DNA of 64,000 nucleotides from Bigelowiella natans CCMP2755 (taxonomy: Eukaryota > Cercozoa > Chlorarachniophyceae), in the NCBI GenBank assembly GCA_000320545.1, contig ADNK01000036.1:30001-94000 (forward strand), in the 5' to 3' direction. This document shows, piece by piece, positions 46,936-59,600 of the stretch (its first letter is position 1; each line of letters begins with the position of its first letter). Below the pieces are notes generated by a model that saw nothing but the letters and a program-made list of their open reading frames with translations, did not search any database and was not told the origin of the DNA. A program made the position numbers and the translations under genes.

Positions 46936-47922
46936 ACCGTAGAGAGATGCACGCGACCAGTGTAGAAACAGGAGATAAACAGGGGATGGATGTCCTTTTT
47001 TCGGAGAGAGCTCGTTTGACATGCATGACCCCATATGTATCTACCAGAGACGATCCTTCCTCAATGGTGCAAATACTTTCCCTAACTCCCCGTCCGTCTC
47101 TAGATACATTCTGTACGGCTCTATGCTGGCCTCCTTCAGTACCGTGTCGAACGCATTTTTCTCCGTGTTCCAGCTTAACTTTGGTCTGCTAGACATCACG
47201 CCCTTGGTAGTACGTGAGTACGTAATAACGGCAAGAGGAACATGAGGAGGAGGAGGAGAGGGACAGAGGACCGCGCATCCATCATTTTCTGTCACCATCA
47301 CCCGACTCATCACCGCCGCCACTTCTTACAATACCATAATTGCAGCATGAACAAGCAACTCTAGGGTCGAAGCTGTACTTGGCGACGAGTTTAATAGTCT
47401 TCACCATGATCCTTCTCAATATCGTTCTGAGCATCATTATGAGGGTAGGGAAGATCAATCGGCATGTATTCAATCATTGACTCTTTCCTTCTTATTTCTT
47501 CCGACCTTCTTATCCCAAATCTCCTTTTTACCAAAACAACAGGCTTGGGAGGTGGCCAATCTTGAGATGGAGCATAGGAAAAGCCTTCATGCACTTGGTG
47601 ATAGAATCAACGTTGGTTTTGTTTCCATGTCGTCCGCCAACCCTCTCTTACCCTCTTTCCCACACCCCCTCCTCCGCCTTCACAGGATTCACCAACTGCA
47701 CCGTCATTTCAGTTCTTCGTGACCTGCTGCAGAGTACCACTCGCATTAGAATCTTCGCCATGGCTTTGAGAGATAAAAATATTGACGGTTGGGTTAAGGG
47801 TGATAAAGACAGCGCTCCGACTATCTCGCGACTGGCGCTCAAGGTACGCAATGAGAAGATTCGAAGCGCCCTTACCTTCCCCTTCCCTCTCTCTTTCTCC
47901 CTCTTCTGTTGTATGCTCCTAC

Positions 47923-47957
<35 letters not shown>

Positions 47958-48339
47958 GTGTGTGCGTGTGTGTGTTTGTAATTGAATCCGCCCTTATTGT
48001 AAATTCAGCGTGCAATAGAGAAAAATGGGTTTGGCAGTGATCTTGAGAGTCGAGTCTTGACCTGGTTTTCTCTGGACAATGTCATTGCTTCAAAGGTCTC
48101 TCCAGCAAACATAATTCATTTTCAGTGTTGCCACATATGAAATCATTTTAAATGGGTAGGCCGTTATGCAGCTTGACGGCAAAGAACATAAATTTATGGA
48201 AGAGAACATAAAGAGCGCTGAGATGAAGCTAGCTAGGACCGGTCCTCTCAACCAGGTTGAGCTTACCAAGATCACTACCTCGGATTCAAAATTGAACAGC
48301 CCGACAACAGGAACTCCCTTCGTTGCTCCTAATATTTAA
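43025..48339 (+). CDS. Polycystin-like (TRPP/PKD2 family) cation channel
   Basis: Exons: 43025-43180, 43274-43348, 43451-43478, 43617-43687, 43981-44049, 44190-44303, 44717-44861, 45074-45165, 45287-45462, 45528-45602, 46077-46245, 46373-46448, 46632-46700, 46807-46874, 47104-47206, 47346-47444, 47543-47597, 47686-47843, 48009-48095, 48160-48339. The order matches polycystins: EELNYRAFKIGVGRDCILF (S1), an extracellular domain with PHEVYDWMNEILIPN, VYRKFWYNGDMY, MIGSLRLVQTR, paired cysteines and VRWIDSLTR; then S2 (DVIWVFLVSLLLLGN), GIVVSVFDFILIGIF, a pore region (STVSNAFFSVFQLNFG) and S6 (MILLNIVLSIIMR). No EF-hand or ER-retention motif is evident in the tail. The start codon is upstream of 43025. 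The junction 44303 to 44717 does not close in phase, so an exon is probably missing. Donors at 45463 and 45603 were chosen by phase. Confidence 0.85.
44527..44598. repeat. Compound (CA)n(GA)n microsatellite
   Basis: Lies in the unresolved polycystin intron 44304-44716. Further CA tracts occur in this gene at 45783-45828, 46896-46928 and 47923-47970. Confidence 0.95.
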
Positions 48340-49014
48340 ATAATAAGCAAAACTTTCATACCCACACGCACACGAAGCTATCGTCATTGTGCGTCATGAT
48401 CGATGTGCGCGTCTAGCTGACATGGCAAAGCGGTTACAGCAGCGCTCATGTAAAACAATGCTATGCGACCTGTGTGATGACACTCACATACTACACATCA
48501 AGAGGCACATATTTGCATTTGTGTGGAATACTATTAGTCTACTTGGCTTTTTTTTTTTTTTTATATCTAGCCTAGCATTGCATATCACAGGCACTATGGC
48601 GCATCTGGCATACGTCTTGCGATGTGCGTACATAGACGTGCTGGCGTGGCCGCTTACTAGCTTACAGCGAATGCATCAGGCTCGATCTGTCGATCGACCT
48701 AGTAGGTCGAGGACGGCAAGTGTCAACGATGATGCGATCACACCACAACTATAGATTGGCAGTAGTCCTGGTAGTGATATGCCACATTGTAGTCTATTTC
48801 TAAGAAGTCTTTCTACGTGTCATGAATGTCAGCCTGCCATCCATAACATGTTGCGTTCACCGCGCATGAATGGCCGCCATTAGTCACTGCTGCTGCTCGT
48901 GCTGAGCGGTGTATTTCATGGCATCAGTTAGAGGATGATCAATGACCTGTCGATGATACATAAACCGGCATGCAAAACCAAATTCGACAAGATGTGTAGA
49001 ATCAGAACTGGTCA
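48340..49014. other. Intergenic between convergent genes
   Basis: About 670 bp between the polycystin stop and the UCH stop. Contains a T tract near 48549-48562 and CTAG-rich DNA near 48565-48720. No gene recognised. Confidence 0.6.
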
Positions 49015-50342
49015 TCACTGTGAGTATATGTACTCCACTGCACGAGCTAAGCTCCAGCCATTCCTGCCCAGAGCCTCTCTGGCTTTATCTTCCGGAATCC
49101 CCATTTCGACAAGCTGCCCCACAACCTCTTGTTGACGTTCTGCAGAGGGTAAGCTACCTCCATCCCCACCGAACGCCGCTCCTCCTTGGAATGTTTGTTT
49201 CTTAGGAGCAAGGACAATCACCTAGAATGAAGAAGAACACTTAAGAATAATAATAATCGCACTGGTTCGCGGTCTGTTTTGATATACTTCCATATTACAC
49301 TAAATCTTCCATCCTTAGGTGAGAATGCCACAAATTTCCTCACGATCTTAAGAGCGTCCTCCACAAACGAAGTCCTGGAGGTAGCCCCTGCGATGCGCCG
49401 AAGAGAGCTTTGTCAGTATTATTTTTTTTTAAAAATAGAAGAGATAAAAACATCCAGCTTCTTCGGATCCCCATAAAATGAATCAATACAACGCTCACCG
49501 TGAGCAATGGGCTGTGACTTGCGGCCATCAAGTTCATAGAGGACATCCTTTACCTGCTCACGGTGTTTTTAGCACCCAACGTGGGGAGAAGATTGGGAAT
49601 GACGAAACGGCATTATGAGGTACGCATGACTAACATGCGGAGCTTTGCGCTCCAACTGCATGACGGACATGGGCTTCATTGCCACAATATATGTATATAT
49701 GTATGTATTTAGTTCCTTCTTCACAGATGATGCTGAGCATGCTACCGTGCATGCAGAATGCTTTGGTTGTTGTCGATTTACCATGACAAAGGATATGAAG
49801 TGTAGGTTTGCGAAGGCCCGCGCAGTAGCCTGAGATCAGATAATGATTAAGTGTACACTGCTGCTCTCATGAAGATTTTGCAAGTTACACGTTTGCTCAG
49901 AGATAAGCACATGCTTCACGACTTAGTTTCTCTCTTTATCGGTAAATGAAAACACCGCCGCTACTGTTGACCTCCCCCCCATCCGTCAAAACCATCAATA
50001 TTGATTCTCGCCACAGCTTTCGAACCTCTTCCCCCCCCCCCCCCCACACCGCTCAACAGGTATGCCTCATCAAAACACACCACCAACAATCAGTCATACC
50101 TTGGTTTTTCCAGCTTTCGCAACGACTTCGTGCTCTTCCTCGAGATCTTTATTGCTCGCCTAATTGAAATCAACATTCACTATCCGCATATGATGCCATT
50201 GCATAAAAATTATTTTCAGATTTGGGTACTACCAGAGCCTTGGCCCTTTCCTCCGAGTCCATCTGTTTGGTCTCCGACAAAAACTTGGCAAAGAACTGAT
50301 AATAGCAACATTGTAGCAACATTGATGATATACATCTATGTT

Positions 50343-50373
<31 letters not shown>

Positions 50374-50447
50374 TTATGTATTGACAACCTTGCCATCCTG
50401 CAGCTTCATTCTATCAGAATTATTCAATACCGCATGCAGTAGCCCTG

Positions 50448-50489
<42 letters not shown>

Positions 50490-52210
50490 TGTTGTTGGGA
50501 ATGTGGCGGTCATTACGATCAAAACCCATCATCACGTCACTGCAGAAATGGAGGGACTATCGGCGTAATTCAACGGTTCTGACAACAGCTGAGCCGTGTC
50601 GTCGTAGAACATAAGAAATCAAACGTTTTTCTTCCGAACGTCTCGCTATTGCAGAGCACATATCCCAGCACATATCCCACAATAATAGTAATAATAATGA
50701 TGATGCTAATAGTTTCTAATTTCTGTACGATTCTCCTTCCTCAGATTCTGCTCCTTCATCATCATCTTCTTCTTCTTCTCTGCTTATCATTACCGATAGT
50801 CCCGCAAGCATTTCCCACCGTTTGTTTGACGTGGTAAACGCCTTCAGGCTTCTAATAATTGATGATGAGGAGGATGGCGTTGATAATGATGATGGTAACC
50901 AGAGCATTGTTGATGTCACATGATCATTCATATAATGCACGCCTCTTCACAAATAGCAGACCATCGGTACACGGCTACAACCCACCCCTGCTTTCTGTTC
51001 CTCAAGCTTCTTTTGCTCCTCCACGCGGGCCTAGGATGATGATGGTGAAGAAGATGATGATGATGACGACGACGACGACGACGATGGTGTGCAAGACATT
51101 CATCAGCTCGTCGGTCGTTCGTACGGAGTAATTATAACCAAAACAGGCAAAACCGCTACTCTGTTTTTCTAGAGGGTTCTGAGGCACAACGCACGCACAC
51201 AACAACTCACTCATCTGGTATGAACTACTCATGTTGCTGTTGGCCGTGAGTCGTTGTTTTGTGTCTTCGTTTTACAGGCACCGATTGATTACCTTCTCAC
51301 TGGCCTCGGTTATGGGAAATAGTAGCATGATTGCTAGTATCGGGGTCGGCACATGAATCATATCTGATGAAAGGATAAACGAGGGCGATGATGCGTGAAT
51401 ATACGGTGAGCATTATATTCTCTGAGTTGTCGTCGATTGATGATGGTGCTGATGGCTATTTGAACGTCAACAGACGTACCAAGGTTTTCCTTTTTTTTTT
51501 TAATCTACGACAAGAAGCAGGTTTCTTGTTTTTTTTTTCCTTCCTACCTTGGGGAGTCAAGCCGAACACATCGTGGAATTCCCACCTGCTCGGTTAGATA
51601 AAGCATTAGGGCGTGAGGAGAAGGCCACTTGTCGGGAAGAAGGAAAGAAAGAGGTGGTGGTTTCATACGTGATGTAGACGCATAGGTATATGTGTAGCAT
51701 CGGGCTATTCTTTTAAGTTATTGGGCGGCTCTAAAAGCAGAAAGGGAGAACCCCTCCCTGCTGAACTCATCTCAGCGATTTCTCTCCGGAATCATTCATA
51801 ATCCCCAGGACGATCCCAATATACATCCTTTTACATTCTCAGTGCTGCTGTTGTTCCTATGTTCGTTGTGTGCTACTGCTGTTATCGTATTGATACTTAC
51901 TGGTTCGTATCCACCCCCAAAACCTTCATATAACGGTTCACCAATTCTAACAACAACAACAACAACAACAACAAGAAGAGGAAGAAGATACATTCAGCAC
52001 TAAGGAATTGCTGGCGCGGACAAAACGATTGGTAAAGGGAAAGTCGCATAATTTGAAATTCGCTTGTAAGAGGGAAATGTATGTGAGTGTGAAGAGTGGG
52101 GGGGGAAGGAGCAAGCTTTGGATACTGCTACTGCAACTACTACTCGGGTCATTCTCAAGTGGTAGCCAATTCTTCCTTTTGACGATCTTCTTCTTTGTGT
52201 CTCCTTTCTC
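49015..52210 (-). CDS. Ubiquitin C-terminal hydrolase (UCH, peptidase C12) with C-terminal UBA domain
   Basis: Cysteine deubiquitinase of the UCHL3/Yuh1 type. Exons: 52144-52210, 51901-51946, 51548-51585, 51293-51363, 50986-51030, 50794-50851, 50389-50444, 50233-50295, 50100-50159, 49782-49829, 49499-49553, 49299-49387, 49015-49221. They give 301 codons in one frame. Landmarks: NWLPLENDP, LGVDTNQWEFHDVFGL, LLFPITE, the catalytic-Cys motif VKQTVGNACGTIG, LLHAVLNN, FLSETKQMDSEERAKAL, catalytic His in NLHFISF, and catalytic Asp in VLYELDGRKSQPIAHG. The final exon continues past the catalytic core into a Gly-rich linker and a UBA domain (VGQLVEMGIPEDKAREAL, then WSLARAVEYI). Standard UCHL1/L3 proteins end at the core. 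The first exon begins at an acceptor, so the start codon lies a little upstream, within about 250 bp of the UBL gene's stop. Confidence 0.92.
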
Positions 52211-52252
52211 CTGTATGTGACAGTACTTAAGTGCTGGGTAAGGCTTTGCTTA

Positions 52253-52294
<42 letters not shown>

Positions 52295-52464
52295 CATTAT
52301 GATCTATTCATCTCCTCTACATATGCATTGCATGTATGCATACGACGACGAAAATATGGAAGAGAAGGTGATCATGATGATAATGATGATGATGGTGATG
52401 AACACCACCACCACCAACAATCAATATTATGATTTCTTGTCGTAGACACACACACCAAACAAAG

Positions 52465-52833
52465 TTATAGTTTATGCAGGCATTGAAGGGAGTGCTTTAC
52501 CGTTTCTGCTGTTGTTGTTGTTGTTGCTGTTGCATTGGATGCTCCTTCCCCAGTTTGTGAAGACGCAGGCTTACTTCCATTTTCATCGCTCTGCTCCTTC
52601 TTGCCATCATCTTTAGCCTCTTTCTTTTCCGAGGACGATGATGATGATGATGATGATTTTCCCTCATAAGCTTTAAGCATCTTGCGATAGGCTGCCAGGG
52701 CTGTGTCCAGCTCCGACTAATAGTGGTTTATTATTATGTGCTATCATTGCTGTCATTCGTGTTGTTTGTTTGCGACTCCTCGAATGTACGTATATTGTTA
52801 TGCTGACAGTCGTTCTTCCGTTCTCTTCTTATA

Positions 52834-52873
<40 letters not shown>

Positions 52874-54479
52874 CCTCTGTCCCTCTGTGCATTGTTTTAT
52901 CCCCCCCTCCTCCTCCTCCTCCTTCTTCTTCTTCACCTGGAACTGATCTGGGGGCACAAGACTTGAGAGCTTCCGGAACTGGCACACACATTCGATTTGA
53001 TATACGACAGACCACACCACCAACACGACGACAAAGATGAATGAGTGGGTAGATGATGTATGGATGATGGATATCGGATATGTTTTCACCCTTCACCTCC
53101 CACCTCCCACTTTATTAGTTCCCCGTCCTCATTATGATATCGTTATCATATTGTTATCATCATCGCTGCAGCGACGTAGTTGAATGTACAGCGTAAAACA
53201 TCAATGTAGTACATACGTGTATGCACACAAACACACACACACACACACAAGCATATGTGTGTGTGTGTGTGTGTGTGTATTTGTATGAATTACATACACA
53301 TACATACATACACAAATCACATCTAGTGCCCACCTGATCAATTTGGAACTGAACCCACATGTCCTTCGTCAATCCCTTCGGCGCAGGTTTGACGCCACTG
53401 AATAGCGCATTATCATCGCAGGATACAAACCATCCATGACAAAGATGCGGATGACGATGATGATGACTATGAGCATGGTGACGATAATGATGAATGATGA
53501 TGATGATGTTGACGACATCTAAACCTACGCAAAACGATGGAAAAGAACATGCGCACTACTACTTAAGTTGGGCCATGATGAAGAAATCTTTTGCCTTCCT
53601 TTCAGCTACTGCTGCAGGAATCTTCCGCGGTGCCGTGGTTTGGAAGAATTTGGATAGTTTCTTCACGTCTATAAAACCTGCGATGGTTTGATATTATTAG
53701 TTTAGTAGTTCTTAACGTGGGAAGCGCTATGCAAAAAGACGTCGTGTTTTTTTAATTTCAATCTTGTGTGCATGATGTTCCACAGGAGATCGGATTGGTG
53801 GGATGGATGTAGGTTGGGTCCATCCACATTCTCTAGGGCATTACACGCACATTCTCTTATTTCGATTTCAAATGACTTAAATTACCTGTGCCGTCCGCAT
53901 CGGCGAGCGGGAATACCTTCTCCAGCAATTTCTTCGCTTCTTTCAGACTGTGTTATATGGTTGTGTTTTTGCATTAGTGTGTTGAGAAACTTGTTTGAAT
54001 GTGCTTTTCGATCATCGCTTGAAGACCCTCAACCCTCCTCAAAAGTTCTACTGTGATTCCCAATGTTTACTGGGAACCACCGACGATTTTTGGTCGCCGA
54101 AGGGTAGAGCTACCACTCGCAAAACAAAAAAATCGTTGATTCTGATAGAATCGTTCACATCGTTATTCTTCATATCTCGATGCTTCTGTACCCTGGCTGA
54201 TCATCCGCCGGTGTTTGTCCTTGAGCTGAACTCCCTCCTGCCCCACCAGCACTGCTCCCCCCCCCTCCTCCTCCTCCTCCTCCTCCTCCTCCTCCTCCTC
54301 CTGGTACAGGCATCGTCGGTATCCCACCCCCCCCCCCACCGAAGCCACCAAAGCCCCCCCCCCCAATTGGAGGCATATTTATTCCACCCCCCCCGGGTAT
54401 CACCGGCATTCCACGCCCACCCGCGCCCATTCCAGGAGCACCCCCTTGCCCTGAGGGGTAAGAAAAGAGGCAACCATTA

Positions 54480-54520
<41 letters not shown>

Positions 54521-55728
54521 AAACTTTTTGGTCATCTGAACAGAGGGTAAATCGTTACCCATGAGAAGCCGGAGATCACCAAGGGCTCTCATCTTGAGTT
54601 CATCATCGGACATACGCTCTACTTGTGTGCGCAAGGCTGGATTTCCAGCGGCATCGGCCTGGGCCAACATAGCCTGTTTTGGTGTTGATGAGAGTGGTCG
54701 AAGAATAAGAGTTTAGAAACTGCTGTTCTTCTAGACGTTCGCTATAAATGGATGGCATCATACCTGTCGTAATTGCGCTGCAAATCCTGGCTGCTGCATC
54801 GCGGCGAGCTGGGTTGTTATAACAGAGGAATAAGAACCATTAAATCATAGACAACAGAACCAAAAGAGTACAGCATCGGTGCTAGTCTAGATCAATTACA
54901 ATTAGTTGCTGCATCATCGGGTTCTGTGCGAGTTGTTCCGGATTGCCTGATATGTGCGAAAGATGTCAAAACAAGTCATTGAGCAAAATAGCAGGGAGAT
55001 GTTCAGGCTTATTTTGCTGGCATTATATTTTTGACAAAAGCTACCTGGAATCCCGGGGAGGTTTGGCATCATTCCGCGGCCACCTGCCCCTGGTCGAGGT
55101 CGTCGTCCTTGCCCTGCCCTCTGAGCCTTCGCTTCCATATCCTATCATGTGCGGAACAGAAGAAAAGTTTCATGCGCCTACAAGTAATATAAGTAGGTGT
55201 TACTTGCTACCCATGTCCGAGCTAGGAACGGTGCCTTTTGTACAAAATCATTTTCCTTCGCAAGAAAAACGACTACTTTTTTCGCCGCGAATGGGTCGAT
55301 ATTGCACTCGGAGATACTCATATTCTCTTCCAGCACTGTACCGTCGTAAACCAACACCAGACGCTCCGCTGTCCCAAGCTGAAAGTAAAACTCGTATCAA
55401 TGGGCTTGAATGTATTATTGCCCACTTTGTTATGAAAGATTCTTTAATGTCAGTAGGATGCAAACGATCAAAGCGAATTCTTTTCACACACATCTTTCTT
55501 TTTCTTCAACCTGATATTCTCCCTCAAGCTTCTTTTTAAATGATCGAATCTGAAATGACAAGGATATAGGTTAGCGTGCGAGATCATAAGTAAGCATGCA
55601 AGAACAATCGGCTAGTATTATAGCATCCTCATAGATTATATACCCACCGTATCATCTTCATTCACCGTAATCTCGAGCTCCTTCTCTTCAAGGGTCTGGA
55701 GTTTGACCTCCACCGACTTGCCTGGCAT
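52465..55728 (-). CDS. Ubiquitin-like (UBL) protein with STI1-like repeats and an EF-hand-like segment
   Basis: Thirteen exons: 55648-55728, 55511-55549, 55211-55378, 55045-55141, 54900-54946, 54764-54808, 54559-54673, 54192-54450, 53886-53947, 53563-53677, 53334-53397, 52937-52978, 52465-52716; 461 residues in frame. Residues 1-about 85 are a UBL domain (MPGKSVEVKLQTLEEKE, RLVLVYDGTVLEEN, IDPFAAKKVVVFLAK) like the N-termini of RAD23 and ubiquilin shuttle factors. STI1-like helices follow (NPEQLAQNPMMQQLI, MQQPGFAAQLRQAM), then a long Gly/Pro linker, an EF-hand-like loop (LADADGTGFIDVKKL), helices (LTKDMWVQFQIDQ, LVPPDQFQ) and a Ser/Lys-rich tail. No UBA domain is seen, so it is not an ordinary RAD23 or ubiquilin. 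Likely acts with ubiquitin clients, the proteasome or chaperones. The same strand continues into the UCH-UBA gene. Confidence 0.8.
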
Positions 55729-56692
55729 CTGATTTGTTCAATGTTGGCAGGCACAAGATGGCGGTGGAATAAGAACTAGGAGATAATGAACTGTGCAACG
55801 GTGTTGCAAACCCTAGTTGTTGGGGCCTCCTTCTTTTCGAAATGGGTACGAGTAGCCACTGAGGAAGGGTCTTAAGATTTGGATGTTGCAAATCCTTGAA
55901 GTGACTGTGCGCGACAACATTCGGTGAGACCATCTTACGTCAACTATATTTTCTTGTCGCACTCTTATAACCTACTATTTTAGGAATGACCAGGGTTTCA
56001 GCTCGATTGATTGCTTTTAAAAGCTTACGAAACATGCGAATTATTAGATGATGGCAATTTATGTTCCCGCTGTATCCTCAAAATTGAGGATAATTCTATC
56101 ATATCTCTAGCGCAATTGAAATTCAATGCCAGGATGGGAAATTGCGGCTTGTAAATGCCAAAAGGTAGATCTATGCCTGCACACATCCATGGACATCTTG
56201 CTTTACAATTTCCATCAGAAAGTCCTGCGATTGAACGAAGCAGTATTTAGGTATCAAAATAGCCTGCAAAAAGTACAACTCGAAGGATCGAGCGCTGCAG
56301 CCTTTGGCTTACGCGCTACACAGTCTTTACAGATTAAGGCACAACTAAAAGGTTCTGTGAGAAGTGGAAATTACTCTGCGTGCATCTTGGGATATATGCA
56401 ATAATTTGTAGAAGTCGTAGTACGTATTTTTATTTAATTATACCTGTAGTACTTCTTCGGACTTAAACTTGTGGGCTGGTTATCGAATTTCATTTCAACC
56501 TACGACAATACTTTCTTTAAGTCGTATATAGAACAATAGCGTATACTGATAGTTGACGCCTTGCGTGGGGGAAGAATGGCGCCGAGCAAGGCAAGGGCAT
56601 CCTCCTAAGTTGATTATAACCAGGTTGCGGAACAATCCCAAAGACTAGGCGCAGCTGGAAAGGGGTTTAAAACCTACAATTGTACTTCCAGT
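55729..56692. other. Divergent promoter region, UBL gene / TRRAP
   Basis: About 960 bp between the two divergent first recognised exons. It may contain 5' UTR exons: an acceptor-like CAG precedes both ATGs. An open frame at 56126-56404 matches nothing I know. ATGGCGCC at about 56577 leads only to a ten-codon ORF. Confidence 0.5.
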
Positions 56693-59600
56693 ATGCAATA
56701 TATTCAAGGCCGCTTCGAGGAGCATGCGAGGAAATTTGTTGAGTCCAAAAACAGTACGTCTCAATTAGCGTGAACGTCCGTGTCTTGTTTTGACTTAGTT
56801 CCTGACTATCAGATGTCGAAGAGAGGCTGAAACTGGTTACCAGCTTTAGAGAGAGCATAGAAATTGCCCATACCTCTGAGTATGAAAATTTCTTGAAGTG
56901 CCTATTTCCCGTCTTCCGCAAGTAAGCTTTCTATTCTATTCTGTGTAGTCTGGTCATGTTTTAACTTACGACCTTTTTAGTGCCCTACGGGAGGGAGCAC
57001 CCATGTATATGGAGTGTAATGAACAGAAGATTCGTAATGTGTTGTTGGAGATACTGAATCGGCTGCCGAATAACGAGGTAAAGAAGTGTTCGGTATGCTG
57101 CCGAAACAGTTCAGTCATAGTTGAATTATTTCCATTTAGGTTCTAAGGCCTTACGTAAGCGACCTTTTGAGGCTAGTCATGGAGATATTATCGATTGATA
57201 ACCAAGAAAATGCTTTGATATGCCTACGCATCATCTTTGATGTACACAAGAATTTCAGTCCGAAACTTGAGACCGAGGTCCAACCTTTCATCAACTTCTT
57301 CATCAATCTGTACAAGAATCTTCCACAGACAGTTCAGCTTGTATTTTCCCGCCAACCAAATCGAATTGCAATAGCTTCAGATGGTACGCATGTGAAAGTA
57401 TTGTGCAAGAGCGTTGAGTCGTTTAAGGTTCTCACAGAATGTCCACTTATCGTGATGCTCCTGTTCCAGCTTTACCCAGGATATGTTGAAACCAACATTC
57501 ATCACCTCATCCCGCTGATGATGCGAGCTTTGAATATTCAACCTCCGACAAATTTGACGCAGCAACACAGCCAGTTGTACAGTGACTTTATCGCTGCTCA
57601 AGTCAAAACTCTCTCTTTCCTCACCTATGTACTGAGAGGATTTGCGGATAGGATGCATCCTCATCAAGACAACCTTTCAAAGTGCGTGATTCAGCTGCTT
57701 TTGAATTGCCCTACGTCCTCAATTAATAGCCGAAAGGAGCTTCTAGTAGCAACCAGACACATTCTCGCGACTAACTTTCGGAAAGGATTCTTCAAAAAAA
57801 TCAACATGATGTTGAAGGAGGAGGTGTTGATTGGCCAGGGCAGAGCGCATGAGATCGTTCGACCGTTAGCATACAGCACCTTAGCAGATCTAGTACACCA
57901 TGTCAGAGGGGATCTTACGATAGACCAGCTTTCAAAAGTTATTTATATTTTCTCAAGAAATATACATGACAACACCTTGCCGTTGAGTATCCAGACTGCA
58001 TCGGTTCGTTTGATTCTGACGCTCGTAGACCACATATATCGGACTTCAGACTCCCAAGATAGAGGGAGAACCTTACTGGTTCGAATATTAAGTGCTCTCG
58101 TTAATAAATTCGACACGCTGAAGGACTATATCCCAAAGCTAATCGACCTTGTGAACAAGAAAAAGAAGAAAGTTCAAGCCCAAGGCCACACTTGGACTTT
58201 GGCGTACACTCCTAGGACCGAAGAAGAATTTCCCGGTGATAGTGTCAGGGAGGTGAAGCAATTGATGTTCACAATGGTTTTTGGACTGAAAACTGTAGTA
58301 TGGTGTATTTCAAACTTTCGAAGTCATGCTCATTCTTCACAAAGACGGCCGATGGTACTAGATGAAGAGGAATGCAGAATTGTCGCCAGATTTTTGCAGC
58401 ACGGACTGGAGTGCTTCAAGATCTACACCATACCGGGATTTACAAGATCTCGTTCGGTGCAAACAGTACAGATAGAGAAAGATGTACTTGAGCATTTCGC
58501 AAGTGTGTTCACGGTGCTGGATCCAAGGAGCTTCCGCGATGTCTTCAGCGTTCAGATAGAAACGCTCTTCAAACAAATAGTTGCGAACCAGAGGCTGCAC
58601 ATGCATATGTTAATTATTCCACAACACTTTCTCTCGAGCTCAAACGTATCGAAGGTCTTCGCGGATATTCTTCTGTCGTTTCTGACGAAGAAGATGAAAG
58701 ACATGGCTATACCATCTAGCGAATCGCCAGTATCCTTGGTTCTGCTCAACTTGTTCCGAATTGTTTTCGGCTCTGTCACTCTCTTTGCAGAGAATGAAAC
58801 AGTCCTCCGACCTTATCTTAACAACATAGTGTCAACAGCAATGAAACTAATAAAAGAAGTTAAACATCCTACCAACTACCTTTCACTTCTACGATTCCTA
58901 TTCCGATCTATTGGAGGCGGCAAGTTCGAGCTACTGTACAAAGAATTCTTGCCTCTTCTCCCGGGGTTATTGCAGGGTTTGATGCATATTCAAGCACGGG
59001 GACCGCAAGCAATACGCGAAATTTCGATAGAGCTATGCCTGACAGTCCCCGCACGGCTATCGTCTCTACTTCAATTTATTCCCCTCCTGGTTCAAGCAGT
59101 TGTTCTAGCTTTAAAGGCAAAAGATGAGCAAGTTATTAAGCTCGGACTCCGTACTCTGGAATTTTGGGTGGACAATTTGAACCCTGAATATCTCTATCCT
59201 CATATGTGCACAGTCCTCTCGGATCTCATGAGGGCATTGTGTGCTTTGCTACGCCCTCATCCTTCTCCATTCGGAGTCACGGCTTTGAGCGTTCTAGGGA
59301 AGTTGGGCGGCAGAAATCGAAGGTTCCTAATCGAAGCATTCGATGTTGATAATGAGCTTTCCTCCGAACAGGGACTGCTGTTAACCATGGCATTCGCCCC
59401 ACGACATTCGTTCCAACTTCCGATGGACAAGCTGATCCATTTCGCGGGCAAAATCATCACAAGGTCACCACGATCAGGCCTAAGCGTGGAAGAAGACAAC
59501 AATGCCAAGAAGCAAGCTTTCCTATTCCTGAGAACTTGTATGATGGTGATGATTGACCGTAGTATCCACGTTGCAAGCCCGGAATTCATCAAATCGTTGA

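Noticed and set aside
50505-50590. Possible extra UCH exon (frame reading EPLNYADSPS)
   Set aside because: The exon with NACGTIG ends in phase with LLHAVLNN at 50444, so this segment is intronic.
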